A stretch of DNA of 64,000 bases, taken from assembly GCF_034931045.1 (NCBI RefSeq), contig NZ_JAYGHH010000003.1, positions 124,001 through 188,000 on the forward strand, written 5' to 3'. Numbering within the stretch: the stretch's first letter is position 1; the number at the start of each line of letters is the position of its first letter. Shown here piece by piece: positions 1 through 9,008 of the stretch. This stretch comes from Nodularia sp034931045. Its GTDB lineage: Bacteria > Cyanobacteriota > Cyanobacteriia > Cyanobacteriales > Nostocaceae. The notes beneath the pieces were generated by a model. The model was not told the origin of the DNA. It did not search any database and saw only the letters and a program-made list of their open reading frames with translations. A program made the position numbers and the translations under genes.

Positions 1-841
1 GGATAGGCGATCGCAATTTAACCGGATTATTCCCATCAAAAAATTTATTAAATCCATCCTTGTATTCCCGAACAATCACAGTTTCTAACTCGGTGGCTGT
101 CACCAAACCCAAATTAATTAAACTTTGCAGCTCATCACGAGAAATATTCCATTCTCGATTCATCCGTCCAAAAGGCAAACGTTCCACTAGCAGCACTTTA
201 TATCCCAACCTAGCCATGACAGCTGCATGAATTACCCCTAAAGCGCCGCCGATGTAGATCAGATCGTAAGTAGGCGAAGAAGATGTTATACTACTTTGTC
301 TCTGACCTCCCCCAAATGCTCCATTTTGGGAAAAAACTACTTGACGGGGCTGCCGAGGATTCCGTACTCCTTCGCGCCATCTTTGCTCCCACCAGTAGGC
401 ACGATTGAGATCATATTCCCCATTGGGCATTTGCTGAAAGTATTTAACTGTCAGGGGGTAAACAGGTGCTAGTTCCTCAAAAATTGATTTTTGGGAATTA
501 ATAGCTGGAGGTTCTGGGTATTGATGGGGAAATTGTTTTCTGATTTCCTGACTCAGACGTTGCAGAATTTCTCCTTCTCCAAAAATGGGTTGATCTCCCC
601 AACGAAAGGCTTTTAGATAAGTAGTTCGCTGCACTGACCAGACGAATACAGAAAGTTCGGGCGGTAATTTTCCATCAATTGCCGAATCAGCATTTCTAGT
701 TTCTGTTGATACTTTCAGGCGGAAACCATCTGGAGTCAGTAATTTTTCCCAGATTCCTGGTTCAAAATTTTTTTGCAGCCAAGTAAGTACAGTTACAGTG
801 TCCGGTGTGGGAACTTCCAAATAAAGTATTTCTTTCATCAT
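1..841 (-). CDS. CruA/CruP-type lycopene cyclase homolog (FAD-dependent), 3' end outside window
   Basis: The reading frame is open from an ATG at 841 (or the adjacent ATG at 838) to the window edge, giving about 280 residues of the N-terminal part. After an N-terminal region of roughly 195 residues comes a dinucleotide-binding fold with YDLIYIGGALGVIHAA and an acidic strand end in VLLVER, then the family hallmark REWNISRDEL. That hallmark is characteristic of the CruA/CruP lycopene cyclase family, FAD proteins that act on carotenoids in the membrane of cyanobacteria and green sulfur bacteria. The long N-terminal extension ahead of the FAD motif favours CruA over CruP, but I cannot separate the two without the rest of the gene. 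Family membership is well supported; the cyclase reaction is inferred. Confidence 0.75.
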   Translation of the reverse strand, partial: MMKEILYLEVPTPDTVTVLTWLQKNFEPGIWEKLLTPDGFRLKVSTETRNADSAIDGKLPPELSVFVWSVQRTTYLKAFRWGDQPIFGEGEILQRLSQEIRKQFPHQYPEPPAINSQKSIFEELAPVYPLTVKYFQQMPNGEYDLNRAYWWEQRWREGVRNPRQPRQVVFSQNGAFGGGQRQSSITSSSPTYDLIYIGGALGVIHAAVMARLGYKVLLVERLPFGRMNREWNISRDELQSLINLGLVTATELETVIVREYKDGFNKFFDGNNPVKLRSPI

Positions 842-1002
842 TTTTTGCTGACATCTCCGATGAATCTATTCACTCAGACAGATTTTATAAAGGTAGAAAC
901 TACGCTAGACTCCGCCCTATTGGTTCAATAAAGATTGAGTAAAGAATTTTTAATAGTTTGTCAAAGTTTATTGTTCATTTTGTATTTTTTTAACCCTACG
1001 CC

Positions 1003-1236
1003 ATGAATTATCCCATCCCAGACAGTCCCCAGGAAATTTTTGCCCTAAGACAACAGCCAATTGACGCAGAATTAGTAGCCTCAGCCATCGCCGGTGTGAT
1101 CAAACTTGTGCGTTCTCAGGGACAATCCTTAGAAGAATTAACCGCTCAACTACTAGCCGATGATCCCATGTTAAATCAGCAGCAACGACGTTGGCTGAGT
1201 CAATTGGTTACACAATCCTGGGAACAATTTTCTTAA
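1003..1236 (+). CDS. Small conserved-type cyanobacterial protein, unknown function
   Basis: This 77-residue protein starts at ATG 1003. It is soluble and largely helical by composition, with no cysteine and no membrane segment. The C-terminal half is Gln-rich (NQQQRRWLSQLV). I do not recognise a domain. It is transcribed away from the lycopene cyclase homolog and converges on cimA. Its stop codon at 1234-1236 is followed within two bases by three GTCAT-type heptamers. The composition is that of a real protein and the preceding 160 bases are AT-rich promoter-like DNA, but function is unknown. Confidence 0.6.
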   Translation: MNYPIPDSPQEIFALRQQPIDAELVASAIAGVIKLVRSQGQSLEELTAQLLADDPMLNQQQRRWLSQLVTQSWEQFS

Positions 1237-1238
1237 TG

Positions 1239-1259
1239 GTCATTAGTCATGGGTCATTG
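1239..1259. repeat. Heptamer repeat (STRR type) at a stop codon
   Basis: Three heptamers in register (GGTCATT, AGTCATG, GGTCATT) begin two bases after the stop codon of the 1003-1236 gene. Variants of this heptamer also occur at 3894-3914, 11456-11470 and 27209-27231. Confidence 0.8.
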
Positions 1260-1264
1260 GGAAA

Positions 1265-2932
1265 TTACCGTCTTGTCTGCTCCCCCCTGCGCCCTGCACC
1301 CTGCCCCCCTGCCTCTTCCCCCCTGGCTTGGGAATGTAACAACAAACCATATTCCAATCCCTCTACAACTGCTTGATAGGAAGCTGTCAAAATGTTGGGG
1401 GAAACTCCCACTGTCGTCCAGCGTTGCGAACCAGTACCTGATTCTACTAATACACGAGTTTTAGCTGCTGTACCTGTATGTCCGTCGAGAATTCGCACTT
1501 TGTAATCTGTCAATTCAAAGGTGGCAATTTGGGGATAAAAATTCACTAAAGCTTTACGTAAGGCGGCATCTAAAGCGGCAACAGGCCCATTTCCTTCGGC
1601 TGCTTCTAGAATATTTTTCCCATTGACTCCTAATTTTACTGTGGCTAGGGCATTGTTAGTTTCTTTACCTTCAACTAAATCACAATGTACTTGGAAACCT
1701 TTGACTTGAAAGAACTCCTGACGACCACCTAAAGCTTCGTACATTAAGAGGGCAAAACTCGCTTCTGCTGCTTCAAATTGATATCCTTCACTTTCTAATT
1801 CTTTGAGGCGTTGTAGAATTTGTCGGGCGGCTGGTTTGTCTTTATCTAGTTCAATGCCAAAACTCCGGGCTTTGGCTAAAACATTACTGAGTCCAGATTG
1901 TTCGGAAATTACTATGCGGCGAAGATTACCGACTTGTTCTGGTTGAATGTGTTCGTAAGTCAGGGGATTTCTTTCGACTGCTGAGACATGGATACCACCT
2001 TTATGAGCAAAAGCGGAACGTCCCACAAAGGGCGCGTGTTCGTCGGGGGCGAGGTTTACCACTTCGCTCACAAAGCGACTAGCTTCTGTAAGTTGATTTA
2101 GCTGGTGTTCTGCGATACAGCTATAACCGAGCTTAAGTTGTAGATTGGGAATTAATGAACAGAGGTTAGCATTACCGCATCGTTCACCGTAGCCATTAAT
2201 TGTACCTTGTACCATCTTTGCCCCTGCCATGACAGCAGCTAAGGCATTTGCCACGGCTGTATCTGAATCGTTATGAGTGTGGATACCGATTTGGGGAATT
2301 GGTTTTTGGCTATTGGTTAAGGATACATAATTAATCACTGATGCCACGACTTGACCAACTTCGTGGGGTAGAGTACCACCATTAGTATCACAGAGGACTA
2401 GCCATTCCGCACCTGCTGCGATCGCCACTTCTAATGTTTGTAAAGCATAATCTTGATTGTGCTTGTAGCCATCAAACCAGTGTTCAGCATCATAAATCAC
2501 CCGTCGCCCTTGGGAACAAAGATACTCGATAGTATCTCGAATCATAGCGAGATTTTCTGTTAAAGTCGTCTTGAGTCCAGCTGTAACGTGTAAATCCCAA
2601 GATTTGCCAAAAACTGTCACCCAACGAGTACCCGCAGTCAAAATTGCTTGCAGCATTGGCTCTGTTTCAGCAGTGGTATGAGGGCGGCGTGTAGAACAAA
2701 AAGCCACAATTTCTGCTTGTTTTAGCGGATACTCTTGCAATTGCCAGAAGAACTGAACATCCTTGGGATTGGCACCAGGCCAACCACCTTCGATGAATGG
2801 AACTCCTAATTGGTCGAGTCTGCGGGCAATGCGTAACTTATCTTCTATAGAAACTGAAAGCATCTCGCGCTGAGTGCCATCCCGGAGTGTGGTGTCATAA
2901 AGCCAAAGTTGAGGTGAGGGGTTCGTGGTCAT
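1265..2932 (-). CDS. cimA: (R)-citramalate synthase
   Basis: CimA condenses pyruvate and acetyl-CoA to citramalate, the first step of the threonine-independent route to isoleucine. The N-terminus has the DTTLRDGTQREM active-site motif of the isopropylmalate/homocitrate/citramalate synthase family, EGGWPGANPKD typical of the long CimA type, and the metal-binding GIHTHNDS. The C-terminal third is the LeuA-type regulatory domain. I chose the ATG at 2932 (MTTNPSPQLWLYDTT); an upstream in-frame ATG at 2992 adds 20 atypical residues. At 555 residues it is slightly longer than usual because the last 20 or so residues (QARGEEAGGQGAG and onward) are read from a GC-rich repeat. It is divergent from the ferredoxin-like gene, with 75 bp between the starts. 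Confidence 0.92.
   Translation of the reverse strand: MTTNPSPQLWLYDTTLRDGTQREMLSVSIEDKLRIARRLDQLGVPFIEGGWPGANPKDVQFFWQLQEYPLKQAEIVAFCSTRRPHTTAETEPMLQAILTAGTRWVTVFGKSWDLHVTAGLKTTLTENLAMIRDTIEYLCSQGRRVIYDAEHWFDGYKHNQDYALQTLEVAIAAGAEWLVLCDTNGGTLPHEVGQVVASVINYVSLTNSQKPIPQIGIHTHNDSDTAVANALAAVMAGAKMVQGTINGYGERCGNANLCSLIPNLQLKLGYSCIAEHQLNQLTEASRFVSEVVNLAPDEHAPFVGRSAFAHKGGIHVSAVERNPLTYEHIQPEQVGNLRRIVISEQSGLSNVLAKARSFGIELDKDKPAARQILQRLKELESEGYQFEAAEASFALLMYEALGGRQEFFQVKGFQVHCDLVEGKETNNALATVKLGVNGKNILEAAEGNGPVAALDAALRKALVNFYPQIATFELTDYKVRILDGHTGTAAKTRVLVESGTGSQRWTTVGVSPNILTASYQAVVEGLEYGLLLHSQARGEEAGGQGAGRRGEQTRR
1279..1327. repeat. G/C-rich heptamer-type repeat inside the cimA 3' end
   Basis: A run of CCCTGC-type units (CCCCCCTGC, GCCCTGCA, CCCTGCC) lies inside the last codons of cimA. 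The same sequence family forms intergenic arrays at 39471-39560 and 43350-43457. Confidence 0.75.
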
Positions 2933-3007
2933 AAAACTGAGACTTGCGAGACAACTAGTAAGGCGATGTGCCAATATACAACAAAAAGCCAATTTGGTAA
3001 TTGAGAT

Positions 3008-3313
3008 ATGCCCAAGGTACTAGCTCAAGGTAAGACAATTGAGTGCTACACAGGAGCTAATTTACGGCGAATTTTGCGGCAAAATGGTGTTGACCTCCAT
3101 AATGGCGGCGCTGAGTTAATCAACTGTCGAGGCATTGGCAGTTGTGGAACCTGTGCAGTCAAAGTAGAAGGTGCGGTATCTGCTGCAAATTGGCGAGACA
3201 AAGCGAGACGTTCGCTTCCTCCCCATTCTCCTACAACAGAACTCCGTTTAGCTTGTCAAACTCACGTGCTAGGGGATGTAAAAGTCACAAAATTTGATAG
3301 TTTTTGGGGATAA
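3008..3313 (+). CDS. 2Fe-2S ferredoxin-like protein
   Basis: This 101-residue protein has the plant-type 2Fe-2S cluster ligands Cys40, Cys46, Cys49 and Cys83 (INCRGIGSCGTC, then LRLACQ). The arrangement is C-X5-C-X2-C-X33-C, one residue longer between the first two cysteines than in photosynthetic ferredoxin (C-X4-C), and the N-terminal half is basic. It is therefore more likely a specialised electron carrier than PetF. It starts at ATG 3008 and is divergent from cimA; no redox partner is adjacent, so its role is unknown. Confidence 0.85.
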   Translation: MPKVLAQGKTIECYTGANLRRILRQNGVDLHNGGAELINCRGIGSCGTCAVKVEGAVSAANWRDKARRSLPPHSPTTELRLACQTHVLGDVKVTKFDSFWG

Positions 3314-3370
3314 GGTTCCCAAATAGTATGGACACCAGAAGGTTAGGTTAAAAAAGGAGAAAATATTAAG

Positions 3371-3820
3371 ATGGGTAGATGGACTCCACTAATTCTCATG
3401 GCCGGAGGCTTGGCAATTTTACTGGGTACATTATTAGGGATAAATTTTCCGATGGGTGGACAGCAAACCGCCAGTAATGATGCTCCTGACGGTAAAACCT
3501 CAAAGGTACTCCCAGCTAATATTAATGTTAATAGCTCTGCTCCGAGCCGGAATGCAAATAATGAAACAGCTCCCGAAAGTAGCGGTAGCGTAGCTCAGGA
3601 TAGTTTTTCTACTTCTGAAAATAATAGAGGTAGTGTAGCTCAGGAGAGCTTTTCTACTTCTGAAAATAATAGAGGTAGTGTAGCTCAGAGTAATGATTCT
3701 TTCTCAAGATCAGATACTACTACAACATCAGAAACTAGAAGTACAGGCTTTGCTTCAGGTACAACAACCTCAACTAGCACCAACAATCAGGGTAGAAGTC
3801 CAATTCGGGCTTTGTGGTAA
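3371..3820 (+). CDS. Membrane-anchored low-complexity protein with 15-residue tandem repeats
   Basis: The 149-residue product begins with a hydrophobic segment (residues about 5-25, LILMAGGLAILLGTLLGI), most simply a signal anchor, followed by a Ser/Thr/Asn-rich extracytoplasmic tail. A clear Shine-Dalgarno AAAGGAG lies about 12 bases before ATG 3371. Residues about 72-116 carry three tandem copies of a 15-residue unit, GSVAQ(D/E)SFSTSENNR, the third diverged. No enzymatic motif is visible; function is unknown, possibly a surface or wall-associated spacer. Confidence 0.7.
   Translation: MGRWTPLILMAGGLAILLGTLLGINFPMGGQQTASNDAPDGKTSKVLPANINVNSSAPSRNANNETAPESSGSVAQDSFSTSENNRGSVAQESFSTSENNRGSVAQSNDSFSRSDTTTTSETRSTGFASGTTTSTSTNNQGRSPIRALW
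3584..3718 (+). repeat. 45-bp in-frame tandem repeat
   Basis: Two near-identical 45-bp units (3584-3628, 3629-3673) and a diverged third (3674-3718) encode the 15-residue repeats. The first two units differ at only a few bases, which suggests recent duplication by slippage or unequal recombination. Confidence 0.85.
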
Positions 3821-3893
3821 ACCTGGATAGTCGTGACGAGTTATTAGTTATGGTTTATTAGTTTATGTAGTAATGGTAAATAGCTAATAATCA

Positions 3894-3914
3894 ATGACTA
3901 ATGACTAATGACTA
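3894..3914. repeat. Three perfect heptamers containing the thiOG start codon
   Basis: ATGACTA is repeated three times without error (3894-3900, 3901-3907, 3908-3914). The third copy contains the ATG used as the start of the thiO-thiG fusion gene. Confidence 0.9.
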
Positions 3915-5893
3915 GTGACGTTTTAATTATTGGTGGCGGTGTGATTGGCTTGGCGATCGCTGTTGAGTTAAAATTGCGCGGGGCAACTGTCACCGTGCTT
4001 TGCCATGATTTTCAGGTTGCTGCTACCCACGCCGCCGCCGGGATGTTAGCACCAGATGCGGAAAATATCCCCAATGGTGCAATGCTTTCTTTGTGTAGGC
4101 GATCGCGTGCCTTATATCCAGACTGGACGCACAAACTCGAAGATTTAACTAGTTTAAATACTGGTTACTGGCCTTGTGGAATCCTCGCACCAGTTGATCA
4201 AGGACAAAAAGATAAATTAAATTCTACTGCCCCTGCCCAATTCCCCTACTGGCTAAATCAAACGGCAATTCATCAATATCAGCCAGGATTGGGTTCAAAT
4301 ATCGTTGGTGGCTGGTGGTATCCAGAAGATGGACAAGTTGATAATCGGGCTTTAATAAATGTACTCAGGACAGCTGCTGAGTCTCTTGGTGTTGAACTCA
4401 AAAATGGTATTAAAGTAGAAGCATTTTTACAGCAGTCGGGAGAAGTACTTGGCGTACAAACCAACACAGGAGTAAGTCGTGCTGACCATTATGTTTTAGC
4501 CACCGGTGCTTGGTCATCTGAATTATTACCATTACCTGTGAGTCCTCGCAAGGGACAAATGCTCAGGGTGCGAGTCCCTGATTTTATCCCAGAATTACCC
4601 CTAACACGAGTTTTATTTGGAGATAATATTTACATCGTACCGAGGCGAAACCGTTCGATCATTATTGGGGCGACTAGTGAAAATGTGGGCTTCACACCCC
4701 ATAACACCCCCGCAGGTATTCAAACTTTACTCCAACAAGCCATTAGTCTATATCCCCAATTACAGGATTATCCCATTCAGGAATTTTGGTGGGGATTTCG
4801 TCCAGCCACACCCGATGAGTTACCGATTTTCGGCACTAGTCACTGCAAAAATTTAACTTTGGCCACAGGTCATTATCGTAATGGTATATTACTTGCGCCG
4901 ATCACCGCAGCCTTAATTGCCGATTTGATTTGGGAACAAAAATCTGACCCCATATTATCTAACTTCCACTATTCCCGCTTTCATAGCCAGTCATCTACCC
5001 CCAATTCTATGTTCACCCACTTCCCTACTCCCCAAACTCCCCACTCAGCACCGGCTAAACGCCCCGCTAACAGCACTCAGCACGGGCTAAACGCCCCGTT
5101 ACCGCTAACAACACTGACTATAGCTGGTAAAACCTTTGAATCTCGTTTAATGACAGGAACCGGCAAATATCGCAGCATTGAAGAAATGCAGCAAAGTGTT
5201 GTTGCTAGTGGTTGCCAGATTGTGACTGTGGCAGTGAGAAGGGTACAAACTAAAGCCGCAGGACATGAGGGTTTAGCCGAAGCTTTAGATTGGACAAAAA
5301 TCTGGATGTTGCCCAATACCGCCGGCTGTGAAACCGCAGAAGATGCCATTCGGGTGGCGCGTTTGGGGCGAGAAATGGCGAAACTTTTGGGACAGGAAGA
5401 TAATAATTTTGTGAAATTAGAAGTAATACCTGATCCGAAATATTTACTTCCTGATCCGATTGGGACACTACAAGCGGCTGAACAACTAGTTAAAGAAGGT
5501 TTTGCTGTCCTGCCTTACATTAATGCCGATCCGATGTTAGCCAAGCGTCTAGAAGATGTGGGCTGTGCTACAGTCATGCCTTTAGCGTCGCCCATTGGTT
5601 CAGGACAAGGGCTGAAAACAACCGCTAATATTCAAATTATCATTGAAAATGCCAATATCCCAGTAGTGGTAGATGCCGGCATTGGTTCACCCTCAGAAGC
5701 GGCTCAGGCGATGGAATTAGGTGCAGATGCCTTGTTAATTAATAGTGCGATCGCACTTTCCCAAAACCCCCCAGCAATGGCTCAAGCCATGAATTTAGCA
5801 ACAATAGCCGGTCGTTTAGCATATCTAGCTGGCAGAATGCCTCTGAAAACCTACGCTAGTGCCAGTTCACCACTCACAGGCACAATTAATTAG
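3908..5893 (+). CDS. thiOG: Bifunctional glycine oxidase ThiO / thiazole synthase ThiG
   Basis: The 661-residue fusion covers two steps of thiamine thiazole formation. Residues 1 to about 355 are ThiO, an FAD amine oxidase with GGGVIG at residues 9-14 and the C-terminal GHYRNGILLAP loop; it makes dehydroglycine from glycine. Residues from about 400 onward are ThiG, with GTGKYRS, PNTAGC, and VKLEVIPDP, whose Lys503 matches the Schiff-base lysine of ThiG (Lys96 in Bacillus subtilis), followed by ASPIGSGQG. ThiO-ThiG fusions are known in cyanobacteria. The linker (about 355-400) is low-complexity and encoded partly by repeats. No TPP riboswitch signature was seen upstream. The start codon sits within the ATGACTA heptamers. 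Confidence 0.93.
   Translation: MTSDVLIIGGGVIGLAIAVELKLRGATVTVLCHDFQVAATHAAAGMLAPDAENIPNGAMLSLCRRSRALYPDWTHKLEDLTSLNTGYWPCGILAPVDQGQKDKLNSTAPAQFPYWLNQTAIHQYQPGLGSNIVGGWWYPEDGQVDNRALINVLRTAAESLGVELKNGIKVEAFLQQSGEVLGVQTNTGVSRADHYVLATGAWSSELLPLPVSPRKGQMLRVRVPDFIPELPLTRVLFGDNIYIVPRRNRSIIIGATSENVGFTPHNTPAGIQTLLQQAISLYPQLQDYPIQEFWWGFRPATPDELPIFGTSHCKNLTLATGHYRNGILLAPITAALIADLIWEQKSDPILSNFHYSRFHSQSSTPNSMFTHFPTPQTPHSAPAKRPANSTQHGLNAPLPLTTLTIAGKTFESRLMTGTGKYRSIEEMQQSVVASGCQIVTVAVRRVQTKAAGHEGLAEALDWTKIWMLPNTAGCETAEDAIRVARLGREMAKLLGQEDNNFVKLEVIPDPKYLLPDPIGTLQAAEQLVKEGFAVLPYINADPMLAKRLEDVGCATVMPLASPIGSGQGLKTTANIQIIIENANIPVVVDAGIGSPSEAAQAMELGADALLINSAIALSQNPPAMAQAMNLATIAGRLAYLAGRMPLKTYASASSPLTGTIN
5035..5107. 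repeat. Repeat copies in the linker between ThiO and ThiG
   Basis: The linker DNA contains GGCTAAACGCCCCG twice (from about 5054 and 5086), each preceded by ACTCAGCAC, the same CACTCAGCAC unit that forms intergenic arrays near 5950 and 8940. The repeat is translated in frame (KRPANSTQHGLNAPL). Confidence 0.75.
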
Positions 5894-5990
5894 CAGGAGA
5901 GCAGGGAGCAGGGAGCAGGGAGCAGGGGAGAAGAAACTTACTCAAAACTTTCCCCACTCAGCACTCAGCACTTTCCCCACTCAGCACTTT
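5894..5990. repeat. Two heptamer arrays directly after thiOG
   Basis: Right after the thiOG stop codon there are about four AGGGAGC-type heptamers (5900-5926). After about 20 bases a second array of CACTCAG/CACTTTCCC units follows (5949-5990). The block fills the space before psb34. Confidence 0.85.
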
Positions 5991-6090
5991 GCCTACTTGT
6001 TAACGTAAAGATTTATCTCTAAGTACGAAAGCAGAATATAGCGTTTATGTAACATAAAACGAATAAAAGTAAATAATCAGGAATTTATTC

Positions 6091-6270
6091 ATGCCCTATA
6101 CAAACGAAGAAGGCGGTCGTCTGAACAATTTTGCCCGCGAACCAAAGGTTTATCAAGCAGAACCTCCAACAAACGAGCAAAAACGTACCTATATTTTCTT
6201 AGGACTCGCTGGTACAGCTTTGGTAGTTGGTTTAATTGTTGTTGCCTTCTCTGTTTCTCATGTCGGTTGA
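6091..6270 (+). CDS. psb34: Psb34, photosystem II assembly-associated small membrane protein
   Basis: The 59-residue protein begins MPYTNEEGGRLNNFAREP and has one transmembrane helix near the C-terminus (YIFLGLAGTALVVGLIVVAF). This matches the ssl1498 family, named Psb34, a one-helix thylakoid protein that binds the CP47 side of photosystem II assembly intermediates at the position used by high-light-inducible proteins. ATG 6091 is preceded by CAGGA with suitable spacing. It is a monocistronic gene with an intrinsic terminator-like hairpin downstream. Confidence 0.9.
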   Translation: MPYTNEEGGRLNNFAREPKVYQAEPPTNEQKRTYIFLGLAGTALVVGLIVVAFSVSHVG

Positions 6271-6610
6271 GTAGCCAATTTTTTAATAAATTTTAAAAAA
6301 TCTCAATCTTGGTTCTCCAGGTTCTACGTTTTCAAGAGCTTTGTTTTTTATCGCTGGTAGAGAAATAACCCTTTATCCAGATTTAGCAACAAGTCTAAAA
6401 AAATCCCCGTCTTTCTATAAGACGGGGAGGGTCAATTTTTTGTTAGAATTATATATAGAAGGAAAGTATAAATCAATACTTTATATTTTACCAAGTCTGA
6501 AAAAGTCTCAGCATCCTGAGCAGATTAACGGTCATAATTTGATTTTCTTCTGTTTGCTGTCATGTACTCTGTAAAATTTATACATACCATGTTTGGGCTT
6601 CTTAGCCGCC
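6271..6610. other. Intergenic region between psb34 and the TPR gene
   Basis: This 340-base AT-rich stretch holds the hairpin at 6405-6427 and the presumed promoter of the TPR gene. A 77-codon open frame inside it has no ribosome binding site and reads through the hairpin, so I do not count it as a gene. Confidence 0.6.
6405..6427 (+). terminator. Hairpin with 9-bp GC-rich stem downstream of psb34
   Basis: CCCCGTCTT, a five-base loop and AAGACGGGG form a perfect 9-bp stem; a short T-tract (TTTTTTG) follows about ten bases later. It lies 135 bases after the psb34 stop. Confidence 0.65.
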
Positions 6611-8849
6611 ATGAGCGTGAATGATACTAAACACCCCAGTAATTTTACTTGGAATCGACAAGTATATCATCGTCTAAAACTTGCCCTAAGTCTTGGTTTA
6701 AGACGACAATTTTTCTTGGCAGTTAGTGATAATTTACACTTACGAAATCAAGTAGCTGCTCGTTTGCATTCTACTTTAGCTTATCCAGTCGGGCAAGTGC
6801 TATATAAACCTGTGGATGGTCAGGAATCTAGCACTCCAGCTTATCCACGATTGGTAACATTGAGGTTGAATTTAAGTGATCCTAATCCCATTGAACAGAT
6901 AAATCAATGGCTGGCTAATTATCCGCCACCAATTGTTGGTGCATCAAAAGATACGTCAGGCAGACCACTCCCAATACCGATATTTCAGATTGTCGGTGTG
7001 GAACAATTAACTAAACAGCCAGTAGCAATACAGCGTTTATTTCTACATTATTTGCGCTTGAGTGAGCAAAATTTTTCAATTTTAGAGTCCAGTCAGTCTC
7101 TAGAATCCAGCGTTCTGTTGTGGGTATCGCGTCCTTGGTTATCGGCTATTCAGCAATCAGCACCACAATTTTGGCGTTTGCGTACTGGTGTGTTTGTGTT
7201 TGTGGGGGAACCCACACCAACGACACAAAAACAAAGTTATCCAGAACGTTCTGACCGTTCTAGAAGTGTGGATGTAGAAGATAGTGAGCAATCTGTTTTT
7301 GATAAATCAGTTATTGAGGCAGAACTTAAAGCCTCGTCCGCTAACGGCTTAAAATTTGGAGATGACTTTGACTTTCCGGAGGAATCAACAACCCATGATT
7401 CCAGTCAAGAACAACAAGTTTTAGCTTTAACCTCGGAATTATTGCAGACTGCAAAGCAGCAACAAAAATCCACTGCTCAATCTAGTCAAGGTAATAATTC
7501 ATTACAATTGTCTTTGCCTCATATTAGCAAGGAGTTAACCGAACTAATCATCCCAATGCTCAACAGGACGACAGATGAGGATGACGAGGATAACCAAGAA
7601 GCGCAGAAAATTCTTTTAGAAATTGAAGAACTACATACACAACAAGCTTCTGGAGAGGAACTGGCAGCAGCTTATCATCGGTTAGGAAATTTATATCGCT
7701 TACGCATTGAACAGGGAAAGTCAAGTTTAGAAAATTTGATGGTGGCAATTCTCGCCTATCAGGAAGCGGCCACCTACGATGAGGAATCACCACAACTGCC
7801 AGATATTTTAAATGACTTGGGTACACTCTATTGGATGTTACACCGCGCTCCCCATAACTCAGGTGATGGAAAAGCTTATATAGAGCAGGGAATTGAATTT
7901 TATCATTTGGCTTTACATTTGATATCTCTTCCAGAAAAATCAGACACCTATGCAAGAGTACAGAATAATTTAGGTACTGCTTATGGTGATTTAGCTCGTT
8001 TTGCTAACCCCTTAGAAAATTGGCAAAAAGCAGTATCAGCATACAGCGAAGCACTGCGATATCGGACAGCCGAGATCGAACCATTAAAGTATGCGGCGTG
8101 CCAAAATAATTTAGGCACTGCTTACTGGCATTTAGGGCAATATAATCAACCAGTGGTGCATTTAGAGAAAGCGATCGCATCATATACTAATGCACTGGTT
8201 CACTACAACCCAGAACAGGAACCTTTGAAATATGGCATGATTCAAAATAATATTGGTACTGCCTATTGGAATCTGGCACAATACGACGAACAACCAGCAG
8301 AAAATTTGCAACTAGCAATTGATGTTTACCGAGAAGCTTTAAAATATCGTACTCCAGCTAATGTTCCTAGTGCTTGCGCTGCGACACAAAATAATCTGGG
8401 TACGGCATACTGGCATTTAGCAAACTTATCTCAAACACCTAAAGAGTCACGGCAAAATTTATTACAGTTGTCTATTGATGCTTATGATGAAGCTATTGCT
8501 TTGGCAAATTCACTGAATGGCAAATCTTTAAGTTTTGATTTATATGCTACTTATAATAATTTGGGATTAGCTCATTATCAGCTAGTAACAGATAATTCTT
8601 TTAATGGTGACAAAGCTACAATTTCTCAACATTTAGAAGTGGCGTTAAATAGCCATTTACAAGCTTTAAATGGATTTAGCCAAGAATCAGAGGCTTATCA
8701 AACAAGTTTCTCTTANNNNNNNNNNNNNNNNNNNNNNNNNAGTCAAAACAATTGGTGCTTTTCACGATGAGTTGGGGATACATGGTCAAAATCTAGCTTT
8801 ATCTCAGGTTCCTGGCCATTTGATACCGGAAATTTTACCAAGATTGTAG
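6611..8849 (+). CDS. TPR-repeat protein, interrupted by an assembly gap
   Basis: I chose ATG 6611 (MSVNDTKHPSN); a TTG at 6593 is a weaker alternative. Residues 1 to about 210 form a domain with P-loop-NTPase-like strand spacing but no visible Walker A motif. After an acidic linker come at least five TPR-type units with the recurring NNLGTAYW signature (about residues 350-690). The 25-N run at 8716-8740 breaks the frame. Downstream, the frame starting at 8742 continues as VKTIGAFHDELGIHG and ends at the TAG at 8847-8849, so the true missing length must be a multiple of three. TPRs indicate a protein-protein scaffold; no partner can be named. Confidence 0.8.
8716..8740. other. Assembly gap of 25 N
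   Basis: The run has the same length as the one at 12048-12072, which suggests a fixed placeholder and not a measured distance. Frame continuity of the TPR gene requires a missing length divisible by three. Confidence 0.9.
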
Positions 8850-8879
8850 TTATAGCAAAGTGCTGAGTACAAACCAAGT

Positions 8880-9008
8880 AAGGGCGGGTTTATTAAAATT
8901 ATTATTAGTAATTGAGCATATCTGTAAACCTGCCCCTACCCACTCAGTACTCATTACTCAGTACTCATTACTCAGCACTCAGCACTCAGCACTCATTACT
9001 CAGCACTC
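8880..9008. repeat. Inverted GGGCGGGTTTA / TAAACCTGCCCCT repeat and heptamer array
   Basis: GGGCGGGTTTA near 8883 and TAAACCTGCCCC near 8926 can pair around a 30-base AT-rich loop. From about 8938 to 9008 follows an array of ACTCAGC/ACTCATT/ACTCAGT heptamers that runs into the 3' end of ispH. Confidence 0.8.

Noticed and set aside
3629..3690. GTAGCTCAG resembling the D-arm of a tRNA
   Set aside because: It lies in a translated tandem repeat, and no anticodon arm, T-arm or acceptor stem can be drawn.
3821..3907. TPP riboswitch upstream of thiOG
   Set aside because: The conserved CTGAGA and ACCTGATC-type elements are absent in the short upstream region.
6341..6574. 77-codon frame after psb34
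   Set aside because: It reads through a terminator-like hairpin, has no ribosome site and no family resemblance.
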